Positions 1 through 11,812 of a stretch of DNA of 21,751 nucleotides are shown one piece after another. Position 1 is the stretch's first letter, and each line of letters starts with the position of its first letter. The stretch covers positions 1 to 21,751 of the forward strand of contig JADNYJ010000524.1 of NCBI GenBank assembly GCA_015501075.1, given 5' to 3'. The position numbers and the translations under genes are program-made. The notes beneath the pieces are model-generated. The model searched no databases, was not told the DNA's origin, and saw nothing but the letters and a program-made list of their open reading frames with translations. The DNA is from Gymnopilus junonius. Lineage: Eukaryota; Basidiomycota; Agaricomycetes; Agaricales; Galerinaceae.

Positions 1-911
1 AAGGAAGTATGAGTAAGTGACCGTCTAATTCGTCTATGGTTCACGACAAAGCAAAGCAGGAGAGAAATATGGAGCAAAAATATTTTGAATCTGAAACGAA
101 CGGCCCAGACGAAACACAAAAACAGAAGGCAAGGACTTGATGTGATTCGATAGAAGGATGAAAGGAAAACAGACGTCGCACGGAGTGGAGTGACATGAAG
201 GGGAGGCAAGGGCCGTGCTTTGTGAAAGTACCAGAAACATAAAAGGCCAAAAAGAAGAAAGAAAGAAAAACAAAAAAGCCTCAATCCGACTCATTCCTCG
301 CCATCCTTCCGAGCCGGCAGCGAACACCTTCCTCGTGGCCAAGTTATATCCAGGTTCATCTCGGGGGGAACGAGATTACAGGGGTGGCGATGGCGATAAA
401 GCAAGAATCGGATTTCGGAAGTAAAGAATGTTAGAAAACAAAATCAGAAGCCCAAGAAGGGGGGCGCTAGGAAGATATCGGAGATCATGGCAATGCACAG
501 GGCTGGACGACTTCCTCCAGCCTCCAGGATTAGCAAGGTAAACACGTGGCTCGCGTTGAACTCCAAGAGCATTTCAAATATGCACACACCACTTCTCCGA
601 GGCAGTGGCGTAGGCGAGCTCAAGATGAGCATGGAATGGGCGTGGCAAGGTAAAGTTTGCTGGGGCTAGCGTGACTCCCTTGCGGGAAAAAAAATGCCAC
701 CGCGTTGGGAAGTCGAATACGGCAAGTCGTGCACCACAAGAAGGCTGGATCGCGATAACGTGGAACCTCATCGAACACAGCAAAAAGCACCCCGTACTTA
801 CGCGTCTCGGCGACACGTGCTACGAAGCTCGCCAACCCCCAGCGACCGCGACCACAGCAAGATAACAAAGGGAAATGAAGTGCAAAGGATGGAATGAAAC
901 GGCAAACTCAC
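1..911. other. Region downstream of the GATA gene, no confident exon
   Basis: The second intron of the GATA-factor gene starts at 911 on the minus strand with a good donor (GTGAGT). I searched the minus strand from there to position 1 for the second half of the finger (an LY-K-x-H...RP motif) and found none. A possible 18-nt exon lies at about 801-818 between a TAG acceptor and a strong GTAAGTACG donor, but its peptide (ARVAET) does not resemble a GATA finger. The open frames here have no recognisable domains. The gene may continue beyond the left edge, or may be truncated. Confidence 0.4.
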
Positions 912-1249
912 CACAGGCGTTGCAAACGGTGTTGCCAGAAGGATCACGTCTCCAAAGCGGGCTTTCTGATACACCGCAGTTGGAACAAATAGTGCGGCCG
1001 GGAGATAACACGGAAGACGAAGAGAGGCCGAGGTCGTCCTGGCCACCTGCGCATCCGACACGCGTGAGTAAGCAAAAGATGCAGCACAGAGAAAGGAAGG
1101 AGGTGCTCACTCGGCCGAGAGTCGCCATTGCTGGTGCTGTGGCCATTTTCTGAAGGAGGGCCATTGTTCGAACTGAACTGCTGCTGTATCCGCGCCATAG
1201 GGGACATGGACAGGCTCAGTGCTGGGGATTCCAGTACGACGGGCGACAT
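912..1249 (-). CDS. GATA-type zinc-finger transcription factor, 5' part (partial)
   Basis: Two exons are clear: 1111-1249 and 912-1046, joined across a 64-nt intron (1047-1110) in correct phase. They encode about 91 residues. The first ~65 are Ser/Pro/Asn/Gln-rich and look disordered. Residues from about 67 form the start of a GATA finger: CSNC, then 17 residues containing the SPLWRRDPSG core, then CNAC. GATA factors bind (A/T)GATA(A/G) in the nucleus; the fungal ones control nitrogen, iron/siderophore or light responses. The CSNCG...PLWRR...CNACG pattern is closest, from memory, to the iron-regulator group, but this is a weak inference. A donor follows the G of CNACG, so an intron splits the finger. 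The rest is not found in the window. ATG at 1249 is the only good start in frame. Confidence 0.75.
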
Positions 1250-2386
1250 TGGATGGAAAGTGTGTGCGGAATCAAGAGATGAAGATAATTTTTATCTCTG
1301 AATGCCAGAGATAACTCTTTTAAGGCAGAGTGGTAAGATATGCCTGAAGCGGACAGTTGCCACGGAGGCATGCGCAGTGAGTGATGAGCTGGACAGCGCA
1401 CACAGGGGGCGACTCACAATGACAAAGAGCACGGGACCGACGGTGCGCACGACGAGCTCGGTACGCGGGGGGAATGCAGTGGGGATTGTGCAAACAGGGG
1501 GAAAGTGGAAGTTAGTGCGAAAGCAAGGGGAAAGGCAGCACGGGGCGGGGGCTAGAAAGGGAGAGACAGGGAAAGATAACGAACCTGATAAAACACTCCA
1601 GCCAATCACCGCTCCATTGTTTGTCTTAGATAACTTTTCAACCTCCGCTGAACCACCGAACCGAGCCGGTCTGTCTTTTCCGCTTTTGTACTCAATGCCT
1701 CCGTTGGCCTCTTGCGTCAGTCCACCGGCTTATGGCCTTACACGCCTCTCTCTTGCCCAGTGCTCTCTCTTACTCGCTCACTTATCTCACTGCCCACACC
1801 GCCAAACAGAAAATTTTTGCTCGCGTACTTGATCGGATCAAGTAAGCACAAAAGGGAACCTGCGAACAGTGACAAGATGGGACATCATCATATCATATCT
1901 TTTAGCACCGGTATCATATCAACGCACCATTGAAACCTTCTCACAAATTACCCCCCCCTCCTTCTCACGACGAAAAAAAATCTCTCAGGGACAGGCATAG
2001 GGGGTCAGTCGCTGCTTTCAGTAAATTTGCGTCCTGTAATCCCCGCATGCGGATTCTCGCGCTCAATTGCAGACGAATTGCGTTTGTACGCCACTGTACA
2101 TTTTGAGCGTAAGTGTGTCAATCCAAGCCTGTGTGTACACGCCATCACTCGCCATTTTACCTGCCACAGGATATAGTTACGAACGTTTTATCTTAGCGCC
2201 GAGGCTGAGCTGGGTGGAGTTCGAGGCATGTTCGGGACCATTAATAATAATAGAAGCTTTCATTCACCCACAGTATACTAAGTTCAAAGAGAAAAAAAAT
2301 CTAATCATATCTACTCACCTTACCACCCCCCCTTCAAGTTCAACTCTAAAGCAGCCGACGGGTCACGGCGGACAACGAAACATGGT

Positions 2387-2402
2387 TATCTATCTATCTA
2401 TC
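2387..2402. repeat. (TATC)4 microsatellite
   Basis: Four perfect TATC units in intergenic DNA. No function is inferred. Confidence 0.9.
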
Positions 2403-3283
2403 ATTTATTTACTCGTCTTCACTCCCAGCCTCCTCCGCCTATGAAGAGGTACAGTAATCGTCATCAAAACTTTTTTCTCAAATCAGTATCAGGTATCATA
2501 TCAATATCACGTCACCGGTGCCACTCTGCCACACCCAAAAAGTCCAACTCTCAAAGTCAAGTGCGGTCCTATTGCTATCTTCCGAGTCCGTGAGCTGTCC
2601 GGACATGACCTGACTTGCGTTCCGTTGTTTACATGCGTGCGTGCCGCAGTGTGCGTTGCGTATCATACATACCTGGGACTGGAAATGACAAGTTACAGAC
2701 TTACAGTACTCAGTAACACATTGGTAACACAACGACGACGATCCCTCCCAACTATGTAAAAAATTAATTATCTCCATCATATCATAACCAAAACCAAAAA
2801 GCCGACTCAGGGTCGTCAGAGATAAGATGTCTGTCCAATCATCAATGTCCATCCGTCCTTCAACTCTAAATTTTTTCTTCTTTCTTCTTCGGTGACACTT
2901 GAATGGTACACGCCAACAATAATCACCTGCAACCTAAATATGTATGTAGCAGGTAGTATGTTATCAATCGACTCGGAAACGACAACGGGACCACCAGCAG
3001 CCTTACCCATCCCGCTCTAAAACTACCAGTACGACTCCCGACATGAAAGGACCGCTATACACTTATCCCGTTCCCAGAGGCACTATAGGATGTAGCCGAG
3101 TCGACTCCGACGCCTCGCTAAGCATCATGATTATGCCACGTAGCCTGCCTGCCCGCCAGGCGCTATCTACGCGCAGCGGCCCGCTTAGCGCACTGACGCA
3201 CGAGCAATGACCTCTCAAAATTTTAATTCCACATCGCATCATAAAATACGAAATGCATATACATATGTATAGTACGAATCCGA

Positions 3284-3304
3284 CACGCGCACGCGCGCGC
3301 CGCG
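3284..3304. repeat. CG-rich alternating purine-pyrimidine tract
   Basis: About 21 bases made almost entirely of alternating C and G in an otherwise AT-rich block. Such tracts can adopt Z-DNA in principle; no function is shown here. Confidence 0.7.
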
Positions 3305-3717
3305 TACCGTGGGTGCGCCGATGATGCTAACTAGTGAGCCCATATACTGTATATTCTATATTTGAGCAAACTAGCAGAAAATGCGCTCCGAGTGATCGAG
3401 CCAGGACTCAAAGGTTGACACAAAAGCTTAATCTCAATCCCAAGCTATCGCTCATCTTTCCCTAATAAATATTTTAAGGACTCAGGACTTTGGAGGCCAC
3501 AGAAATCCACGACTCACGAGACCCAGATAATTTTTAAAAAGACCCCCACTACGCTTTGCTTCGCTTAGAAGCTCGGCACTGGACAGGCAGGACGTTCTTA
3601 TATTAAATCACGCGAAAACCACGCTTACTTGCCAGGCAGGGCTTTGATATGGAAATGTGAGCCTCATGTCCAAACCTAGTTAGCCAGGCGGCTGATAGAG
3701 AAGTGACAGCACTCAGC

Positions 3718-3735
3718 ACTAGTACTAGTACTAGT
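3718..3735. repeat. (ACTAGT)3 palindromic hexamer repeat
   Basis: Three perfect tandem copies of the self-complementary hexamer ACTAGT in intergenic DNA. Confidence 0.9.
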
Positions 3736-6700
3736 AGACTCACAGCATCGCTGTACCCAGCGATAAGCTCACCACCGCAGTTACTTCAAAACCAACTCTC
3801 TCGAGTTGAAAGTAAAGTCGAGTTGTACTTAATAATAATACTGATACGCACCAACGTTCTTTACTACAAAAATAAATTTCAGTAATCAGTCTCTTTCTTT
3901 CCCCGCCGGAACTTAATATCACCGAATCCACATTTAGACTTGAGAGTATGTAAGTAACGAGGGAGATTTGTACACGGATGATAAGATGGTCCCTTGACTG
4001 AAGAGCAGTGTCATCGTTTAGCTGACATGTATATATTCGGAAGTACCCGGCCGCCGGTGTTACCCGCACAGTTGCCGTACGCTCGGTCGCTGACCAATCG
4101 AACTGGATACCGAAAGGGGGTGAGTTGATTTGATGGCTTATTCGGCGTTGACGGGGGTCTACAAATTCAATTTACAAATGAAGATTACGCAGCGACGCTT
4201 CGAGTTTTCGAAGCCAGCTCGGATTCGAAGAGATGATTATCAGATAAGCCGTTTATCCGATGACCGTGCAGGCAGTAAGAGGCAGTAGGTACTTTGAACG
4301 ATCGCGAGGACATCGATTTCATTTTCTAAACCTGTTATCTGATTAGGATTCGCCGCAATCTAAGCTTTGCCGTTTTACGTATTGCATGTGCCGTAAATAA
4401 TCACCCCATATCATCGGAGATAACAAATGATCGTAATGAGTAAGACGACGGATCCGTGAAAGAAGGTCCAAGATAAGATTACTCACTCCTGTGGCCAGAC
4501 TATTTAATAGCTCAGCTAAATGGTATTATTGACTTACAAAGTTTAAGAATATGATTTAGCATGACAATAAAAGATAGATTTTCCCAAATATTTACTAAAT
4601 TATAGACAAATTTATCACTTAACTCATTAGCTGAGCAAAAATGATTCCTTTTCAGTTGATTCAGTGCAATCTTATTGTCTTCTCTAAATTTTGTAAGCCA
4701 ACAATTAGATTTGGTGGCGCTAACAAATAGTCCAGCTGCAGGAGTGACTAAGATCAGCAGTGGTTTTACTAATTTTATCCCGACCGACAGAGCTCCGCCA
4801 ATTGCATAGCTGTGTACTGAATTCTAAACGGTCATCTCTTGAAGAGCAAACCAAATCAATCTGACTATATATGAGTGTTTCGCCTTTCAGGGCTCGAAAT
4901 TGGCACTGTAATCTAAGGGGCATACAGCTAGATGATGATGTTTCACGAAACTATATTCCTTTTGGCAGTGTATGAAATATGTCCACATATTTGTACAACC
5001 ATCAAACGACAGTAGAGAATCCAGAGAAGTAAGGTCGCAGCTTGAAAACCGCAGAAATTGAGGTGCCAGAAGCTTCGAATTACTGCGTTGTACTATTTGG
5101 TACATAGTACATGTAGCGATTGAACATTGCAACTTGACGGTATACCACATAGTTATAATTAGAAAAAGCAGAAGGTATTAAATAGGCCATAAGTTCCTAA
5201 CACACGTCTTTGCTTTGGGCACAGTGAGTTATAACCCTAAGCCCAACTAGGTCATGCAGCACAATTCCAAGTGTTTCAAGACACGAAGGATGAGTCGAGC
5301 AATCCACGGACATCTTGCCGAAATTTGAAGAAGCAGAGTACTCTACGCAACCTCCTTCGATCATTCTCTAGTCCCCCTCTTGAATACAGGCCCAAATATC
5401 TTCCAGCAGGCGACTAATCGTCTCTCGTTTATCCAAAGTTTCATTCTAACCGTGCAAGAGGTTGCAAGAGGATACTTAACATGAGGCTCTGATGTCCTTC
5501 CGAGTTTCGTCTCGATAGAATTTCAGAAAAGAATACTGATCGTACCGTCAGATGGACTGGACGATTTCCTCCTGGTCAAGACTTGGTCGCTAGAAGCCCA
5601 GTCTGTCGTAATATCGGACCGCCTATTCCTGTCTTTGGTCTTTGTGGCCAACCTCTCTCGAGGCTGGGTCAACGAGCTAATAACAGGCGGAAGAAATCCA
5701 CTTCACGGGGATCAAGAAAGTCAACTCGCGTTTTCCTCGTGGTCTTCTTTACAAAAGACCCCCAAAAAAATGATCGAGATAGAGGCCGACATGATCTATC
5801 TAACAGAGTAATTGTGACAGACCTCAAGTTATTTTAGAGGTACAGAATATCTTTCCCAGCTAAGCAGAAGCGGTGAAACAAGACAAACGAAATCGAAGCT
5901 CGAAATTAACCCGCCTGCTAAGCAAACCCTACACAACGTCTCGCATATCTAATCCTTTCGGTCGGATCCAAAAACCAACATATCAAAGGGGAACCCTGAA
6001 CGAATAAGAAATCAACCCACGGACATGGGCTCTTGACCGGGTCTTGTGAGGCAAAAATCTACAAGCGCTCATGGCAAGCTAACGGGCTGCCTTTTTTCAC
6101 CCTCTTATCCTATCAAGTAATATTATTATTAGCGAACCTGCCTCTGACTCACGTATAGTCCTCAGCTCAGGCAATAAGGGGAAAGAGTCCTACAGCAAGA
6201 GCTTTGAAGACGTATGCGAACGTTACCCCACACTACCCCGCATCCCATGACCAGCACCGTTCAGGAGTTTTTTTGTCATATCGAGGCACAGCCGAGTATG
6301 TAATGGGAACGTAATGAGCCATGCTGTGTACACGACTTACTCGTGATTTCGTTTACTGTTGGAGAACCCTACGAACGCAAACTAGCGAGATAGCCGACCT
6401 GGTTTGGTTTACATCGTCCGGACCACGAGTAGAGCAAGGCCCAAAAGAAAGTCTGACGGTGCAGCACCTATGAGTTTAAGTCCGTTTCGGCCAGAGCTCA
6501 GTGTGCAGACCCGAAGAAAAGGCTATAAGGCCATGTATATATTCACACAAGCAGATCACATCCATCCCAGGAAGCATAAAGCATGGTTTATTTTGACGTC
6601 GATGCGATATGAAAGAAAAGAAAAGAGCCTAGCGTCGCATAATAACGGATGGAAAAGTGGCATGCATGTTGAAGGGCAGCGGTGGTACGTCTGATCATGC

Positions 6701-6736
6701 TCGTACAGGGTTGGAAAAGGGAATATGTATACGAAT

Positions 6737-7565
6737 TTAAGCATCAGTCTTGGCCTGAACTCTCTTCTTCGCAGCAGTGTTCTCTCTATGAAAGCAAAGC
6801 AACGTAGACGCTGATCAGTATTGAGAGGAAAGATGAACGAAATTTGAGTCGCACCTGAATCCGTTCTTGAATCGTCTCGACACGTCCTTCAAGTAGCGCA
6901 TCCTTCCAGTTCCGGTGGTCTTTCTGCGCTTGGCCTTCTGGCCCCATTCATAAGAGCGAGTCTTAGCAGAAGGGTATCCGCATGATGCGCAAGCTGTGGA
7001 AAGATATTAGGTTTAAATTTCAACTACAAGAATTTATGCAAGCTAACGCACTTTTATGTTGTCTGTGGAACGCACGGTTCCCGCAGCGGCGGCAGAGAGT
7101 GTGCGACTTTGTGTGTCTCTTACTGTTCGCGTTCAAGGGGGAAATCCGTGAGTCATAATGCACGATATAGTTCCCGAAATCGTAACATACCCGAAGGACG
7201 AAGTACCTAGCAAAATCCTACGTCAGAACGATGTTTGAAGGTATGAGAATTACGGGATGGACACACCTTTCGTCTAGAAGGACAATCCGAAAAGAAGCAT
7301 CATAGGTCAGGAACATATTGCAAGACGTGCAGGCAGAAAAAAGACACGGAATAGCAGACGACGGGCAACCCAACCCATCACAACAGCACAGGCCCCTCGT
7401 CATGCCCCGCCCTTCGCAAAATTTCACCACAGCATCAACCAAGCATCAACGCCATCCAAGCCCATCTCGCTGCATCCACCCCTTCCTGTCCGTTTCCACC
7501 GCCCAAATCCTCCTCGTAGCCACGTAGACCTACCCACAGCCGTCTGGAGTGCAAAAACTCACCAT
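6737..7565 (-). CDS. RPL37: 60S ribosomal protein L37 (eL37)
   Basis: Six exons on the minus strand: 7563-7565 (only the ATG), 7267-7273 (7 nt), 7191-7206 (16 nt), 7052-7122, 6855-6993 and 6737-6785. They sum to 285 nt, a 94-residue protein that matches eL37 end to end. The N-terminus reads [17 protein letters not shown]. Four cysteines at residues 19, 22, 34 and 37 (CRRC and CASC) form the structural zinc site, followed by [19 protein letters not shown]. eL37 is a small basic rRNA-binding protein of the large subunit. All five introns are GT-AG and their phases agree. The first intron (7274-7562, 289 nt) is long for this locus. The start was chosen because ATG followed by GTGAGT is the only upstream ATG directly abutting a strong donor; the first two junctions are the least certain part. 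Confidence 0.95.
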
Positions 7566-10063
7566 CTCGTCGTGTTCTTGAGGTTACTGTGGGTGTCGAT
7601 GGCGGTGAGCTCGGGTCTTTCGTTGGCTTACGTTGGATGATTTTGGGTCGTGGGAAACTTGGCACACTTTGTGCGATCAAGTTGCCTTTCTTGGCGCCCC
7701 ATACTTGCAGCTCCTTGCTCCTTTCCCCTCTTCTTGAACTTGTTGGCTCAATTCTCTGAATCTGGCATGGTGCAATACCAATTTATTGTTTTCCTCTCCG
7801 CCACAGAAACTATTTGGCTTTAACTCAGAACGCAATCGGACGTGCGACATGGCATATTCGAATCTGGTTGTACGTTTTCGGGGATGCCAGTCAGTTCATC
7901 CCTCGCCTATATATCTCCCTTTAAATCGCCAATAAAACATTAATAAGGTGCTTCGCAGATTTCTCGAATATCCTATTCCTTGGAACAATTCACTCGTATT
8001 CAATCAACTGCTGAAGCTGAAGCCGTGCGTGAATGTATCACATAATGGCTGAGTCGACACACTTCATCCTACGCAACTCGACTACAAATTTTGGAAATTT
8101 CCCGTACAACGATCCACGAATTATGACCTACCTTCCTTTCGGGTGTTCTCCGTCAACGTCACGCTTCTCTTGTCTGCTGGGAGCTGATTACGAAGCAACT
8201 GGTCCCATCATCGGAACCGAAATGTGAGTACGCCTTGAGTATGCCCTTGATGGACTGGCTGAAGTAAAAAATATGGCTCTAGGTTATTTCTTTGACATAC
8301 GTTCCAAGTCAACTTATCCTCATCTACCAGTTTTTGAGCGATACGTTATCGGACCCAACTTATGCACTGAGTCATTATCAACTTATCGTATCTGAATTTT
8401 CTTCTGGATATGGCTGTGGAGCTATAAAATTACCATGTGCAGACTGGCATGCGAACGCCTGAAGTCGCGTCAAGTAGGATACCGCCATTCCGTGGACTAC
8501 ATAGAGTCTCTGCTCCTTTCCTCTACATAGATGGCTACTACGCAGGAACACTTTTCTTTTTGGCGCCCTCGTCTCTCTTCACCGAAGTTCTTGGCCCTTC
8601 GAATTTGTCAGCTACCAAGTTATCCTGACCCATAATTACGGTACAGGCAATGATACCTCCTTTGTTCTCAGAACTTCTCTGAGCTCAAATCGGTAACGAG
8701 CATACACTTCTATGCCGGCGTCGGGTATGTTGTTGTTGGAAGTCTATTTCCTACACTTGACACAAATGCCAAGCCTAATTTTGCTGATTCGCACATGTCG
8801 TTTAATGCACCCACCTTGTCGGAAAACGTTTAACTGGTCCTGAGTGTCGCCAGGGCCCCTATTTTACGCAAATACTCGCATATTCATCATGACTTCTCAC
8901 TGACGCTTACCAGATGTTTGGAAATCGTGACTCAGTGAGAAAGTTTTATATGAATTCGAATGTTCTCCTTACATGATGTCAAGTATGTGCTGGCTGTTTT
9001 GTGGACAATACCGGCTATCAAGCCTATATTGACCAATCTTAAATGGAGAACAACAGGACATAAAACAAGAAGATAACGTGTGTGATCTATACGAAGCAAT
9101 GACCAAATAGATTTAACGCAGGGCGGCCTGATATTAGCTCTTTGTATCTAACTTCAAGTTCTGTGGTTTTCAGGGTAATAAGTATATAGATTTGTGTAAT
9201 GCATAAGGGACTACTTCAAAAACTAGCTAATGTCTACAAATTAATGCGGTCATAGGCACTACGGTCTGCTATAATTTCCTCTTTCTCAGTGCTATGATAA
9301 CGGAACGGGGAGCTTAACGGCTCTTGCATCTCCCGGTAAATCCGATGTAGAATGGTCCAATCATGCATCATTCATTATACACGCTCACTCATATTAGTTC
9401 TCGAATTCCGACCCCGTCCAGTGGATAACTGTGTTCTGGCACACGCTTTGACCTCGGTGGAAAACTCAATCACCTTTCAGAGTTCGGTCTCTATAAATAA
9501 GACAGGCTTGTTTACCAGGAATATTAATAGAATTCAAGCAAAAATACGGCTTCAGAAATAACTACAGCGTGTATCCAACAGTATTCAAGCAACTTGAGGG
9601 ATGCATTAATGAGGTAGAAGGTTTTTAAAAAAAATTTATAATCAACTCTAAGAAGGAGGGCTTGAAAGACTTCGAAATCGTGTTGCTAACACACTGGATG
9701 CTCCAAACAGTTCCAGTACTATGGTACAATAGAGATATCCAAATTAGACAGTTCAAATATAGTTCTGGTGATACACCGCACTCTTGGATATTCAAGTCCC
9801 ACGCATTCACCTGCCGGACAAATTTAAATCTCACATTATAATGGGTATGCCAAGCCCAGGCATCCAAAAAAGGTGCCTTTTGGCGGCTAATTTTGGAAGT
9901 AAAAAGCTTGAACCGGAGGTGAGGTTCGCAGCATTCAGCACAACTGGCTTTTTGAGGACAGTTTAACGCTTCAACTCTCACAGAAAAAGGCATAAAGGCC
10001 GTGCAGTTACTCTGTAAAAGTCAAGACAGTGCCTGTCTCCTCTTCTCTTCGAACACATCTCCA
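7566..10063. other. Gene-poor interval between RPL37 and the peroxidase
   Basis: About 2.5 kb. The part next to 7565 is the RPL37 promoter on the minus strand. A TATA-like element (CTATATATCTCCC) lies near 7906 on the plus strand, and a 60-codon ORF beginning at 8033/8045 ends in a donor-like GTGAGTACG at 8224. I could not extend that ORF into a convincing gene. The rest (8640-9980) is AT-rich with no recognisable coding sequence. The last few hundred bases should hold the peroxidase promoter. Confidence 0.5.
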
Positions 10064-11812
10064 ATGGTTTTCAAGTCGATCTCTGCTCTCGTGTTGGCTC
10101 TGCCTGTCGTCCTTGGTACACACCTTCACCTTCTCTATTCATCGAATATTGATGGGCTGACTGCCTTCAGGCGCGGCTATTGATCGTCGGGCGACGGTGC
10201 CTCAAGAGTGCGCTTTCCTGCTCCCCATCGTTGACGACTTGATGAACAACTTGTTCGAAAACGAGTGCGGTGATGCGGTCAGTCTATTTCCTAATCCGAG
10301 ATATTTTTTATCTTAATGCTTGCATAGGCACACGGAGCTCTTCGTCTTACATTCCACGATGCTATTGGAATTGATCCTACATTGGGGTGCGTATCCTAGT
10401 ATCATACGACTCGTGTTAATACTGAAGTAACCGTGTGACTAGCGGTGGAGGAGCAGATGGTTCCATCATCACTTTCAATTCAACTGAGCTGACCTTCGCT
10501 GCCAACGATGGTCTTGACGATGTTATTGACACTGTAGGACCATTCTTCCTGAAGCACTCCAGCTCTTTAAGTCCAGGAGACTTGTTGGTATTATTCTCTG
10601 GAATTAAAATTTCTTTACTGAACCCCTTACTAGCGTCTTCTTGGCTGGTTCTTTAAGTCTTGCGACTTGTCCAGGAGCACCCCAAGTCAAGCTTGCAATC
10701 GGACGTCCGCAACCTAAAGCCGCTTCTCCTGACCTCCTTGTCCCTGAGCCATTTGATGACGTTAACAAGATTCTAGCCGCATGGCTGCAGGAGGGAATTT
10801 CTCTCCTCAGGAAGTCATCGCTCTCCTATCATCCCACAGTGTTGCCGGTGCCGACACCATTGTCCCTGGATTCGAAGGGTGCGCTGTCTTGCTGCAGAGG
10901 ATGGATATATTACTTACATTGCTGCAGAGTCCCATTCGATCTACGCCATCCGTTTTGACAGTATGAAGTCAACGAACTCCCCAACGGTTCATGCACTGAC
11001 AAGTTTGTTTAGCTCAAGTCTTCGTCGAGGTGCAACTTCGTGGAACAGCTTTCACCGGGTACGTTATACAAATACGAGTGTCAAATACGTCTTTCTTATC
11101 AAATATGGCAGACCCGGCGGTAACCAAGGAGAGGTTATGACTGCTATCCAAGGAACAACGCGCTTGGAGTCTGATCACAACGTAAGTTATGCATGTCTCT
11201 TTTCATTGTAATTGGTTACCTAACAATGTAAAAGTTCGCTCGTTCCACCCCGACAGACTGCATCTGGCAATCGTTCGTTAGTGAGTAATGTCTGTTTCGG
11301 TGCATAGAAAACGGTCTGAATAAATGTAATTCAAGACAACCAACAACAGATGCAAGAACAATTCGCTGCTGCCTTCTTCAAAATGTCTCTCTTGGGTCAA
11401 AACGAGAATGATGTTCGTGATAGATGATATATTTCTGACTTCCGCCAACTGATGTCATTCGCACAGTTGATCGACTGCAGCTCCGTTATCCCTCCTGCCC
11501 CGACTTTCACTGGCAATGCATTCTTCCCGCCATCATTGACGCATAATGATGTCGAGCAAGCGGTAAATGCTTTCTCTTTCTCATGCCCACCCTCTACTGA
11601 ACATTGAATTGACTACTATCAGTGCGCTACTGCAGCCTTCCCCAACCTGCCCACTCTCCCAGGTACATATGTCTTACGCTTATATTCAGATAAAATAATT
11701 CTAACGGAACCTTTTCAGGGCCACCTGAGGTTGTTCCTCCTATGTACGTTCACGTTCCTCACATTTTTTGCTTATCTAACACCCATACAGCCCCCAGGCT
11801 GATGATTCCTAA
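10064..11812 (+). CDS. Class II secreted haem peroxidase, possibly disrupted
   Basis: Fourteen exons: 10064-10115, 10171-10277, 10328-10386, 10443-10583, 10634-10878, 10928-10960, 11013-11058, 11112-11181, 11235-11280, 11336-11412, 11467-11562, 11623-11662, 11719-11743, 11791-11812 (1059 nt, nominal 352 aa). A signal peptide ([18 protein letters not shown]) and an RR propeptide site (residues 23-24) precede the mature domain. Distal Arg59 and His63 lie in RLTFHDAIG, followed by the calcium loop GGGADGS (about residues 73-80). Family landmarks after the damage are [22 protein letters not shown] and DVEQACA. The enzyme class oxidises phenols, lignin units or dyes with H2O2 outside the cell. The proximal-His motif HSVAGAD is present only in another frame: relative to the family, single bases appear missing near 10778, 10947 and 10956. 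Together they restore the frame, with no stop between. It is a pseudogene, an assembly error, or a recoded protein. Confidence 0.85.

Larger units (their letters stand above)
1250..6736. other. Gene-poor block
   Basis: About 5.5 kb with no ORF I can recognise and no splice-consistent exon chain. The part next to the GATA start (about 1250-2050) is probably its promoter and 5' UTR. The rest is fairly AT-rich, especially 4490-5000, with scattered short low-complexity tracts. A minus-strand ORF at 4887-5150 and short open stretches around 5300-5750 could be gene relics, but they show no diagnostic motif. No tRNA, terminal inverted repeat or reverse-transcriptase motif was seen. It may hold decayed mobile DNA or long non-coding RNA, which cannot be told by eye. 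Confidence 0.5.

Noticed and set aside
1302..1832. 176-aa plus-strand ORF
   Set aside because: Lies in the upstream region of the minus-strand GATA gene; no domain, odd composition, and no splice support.
2496..2852. 118-aa minus-strand ORF
   Set aside because: No motif or signal, and no neighbouring exons; looks like a chance open frame.
4197..4214. 7-bp perfect hairpin with a four-base loop
   Set aside because: A single short hairpin in non-coding DNA is expected by chance, and no associated gene needs it.
4887..5150. Minus-strand ORF with a Leu/Ser-rich segment, considered as an F-box or LRR relic
   Set aside because: No clear F-box motif and no splice-consistent flanking exons, so the resemblance is too weak.
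8033..8227. Possible first exon with TATA-like sequence upstream and a donor-like GTGAGTACG
   Set aside because: Splicing to the nearest plausible acceptor gives a stop within a few codons, and no domain is visible.
9625..9993. 122-aa minus-strand ORF next to the peroxidase
   Set aside because: No recognisable domain or splice sites; AT-rich surroundings make a chance ORF likely.
10584..10587. Alternative GTATTA donor for peroxidase exon 4
   Set aside because: It breaks the frame; the GTTGGT donor at 10584 gives DFVFLAG, matching the family.
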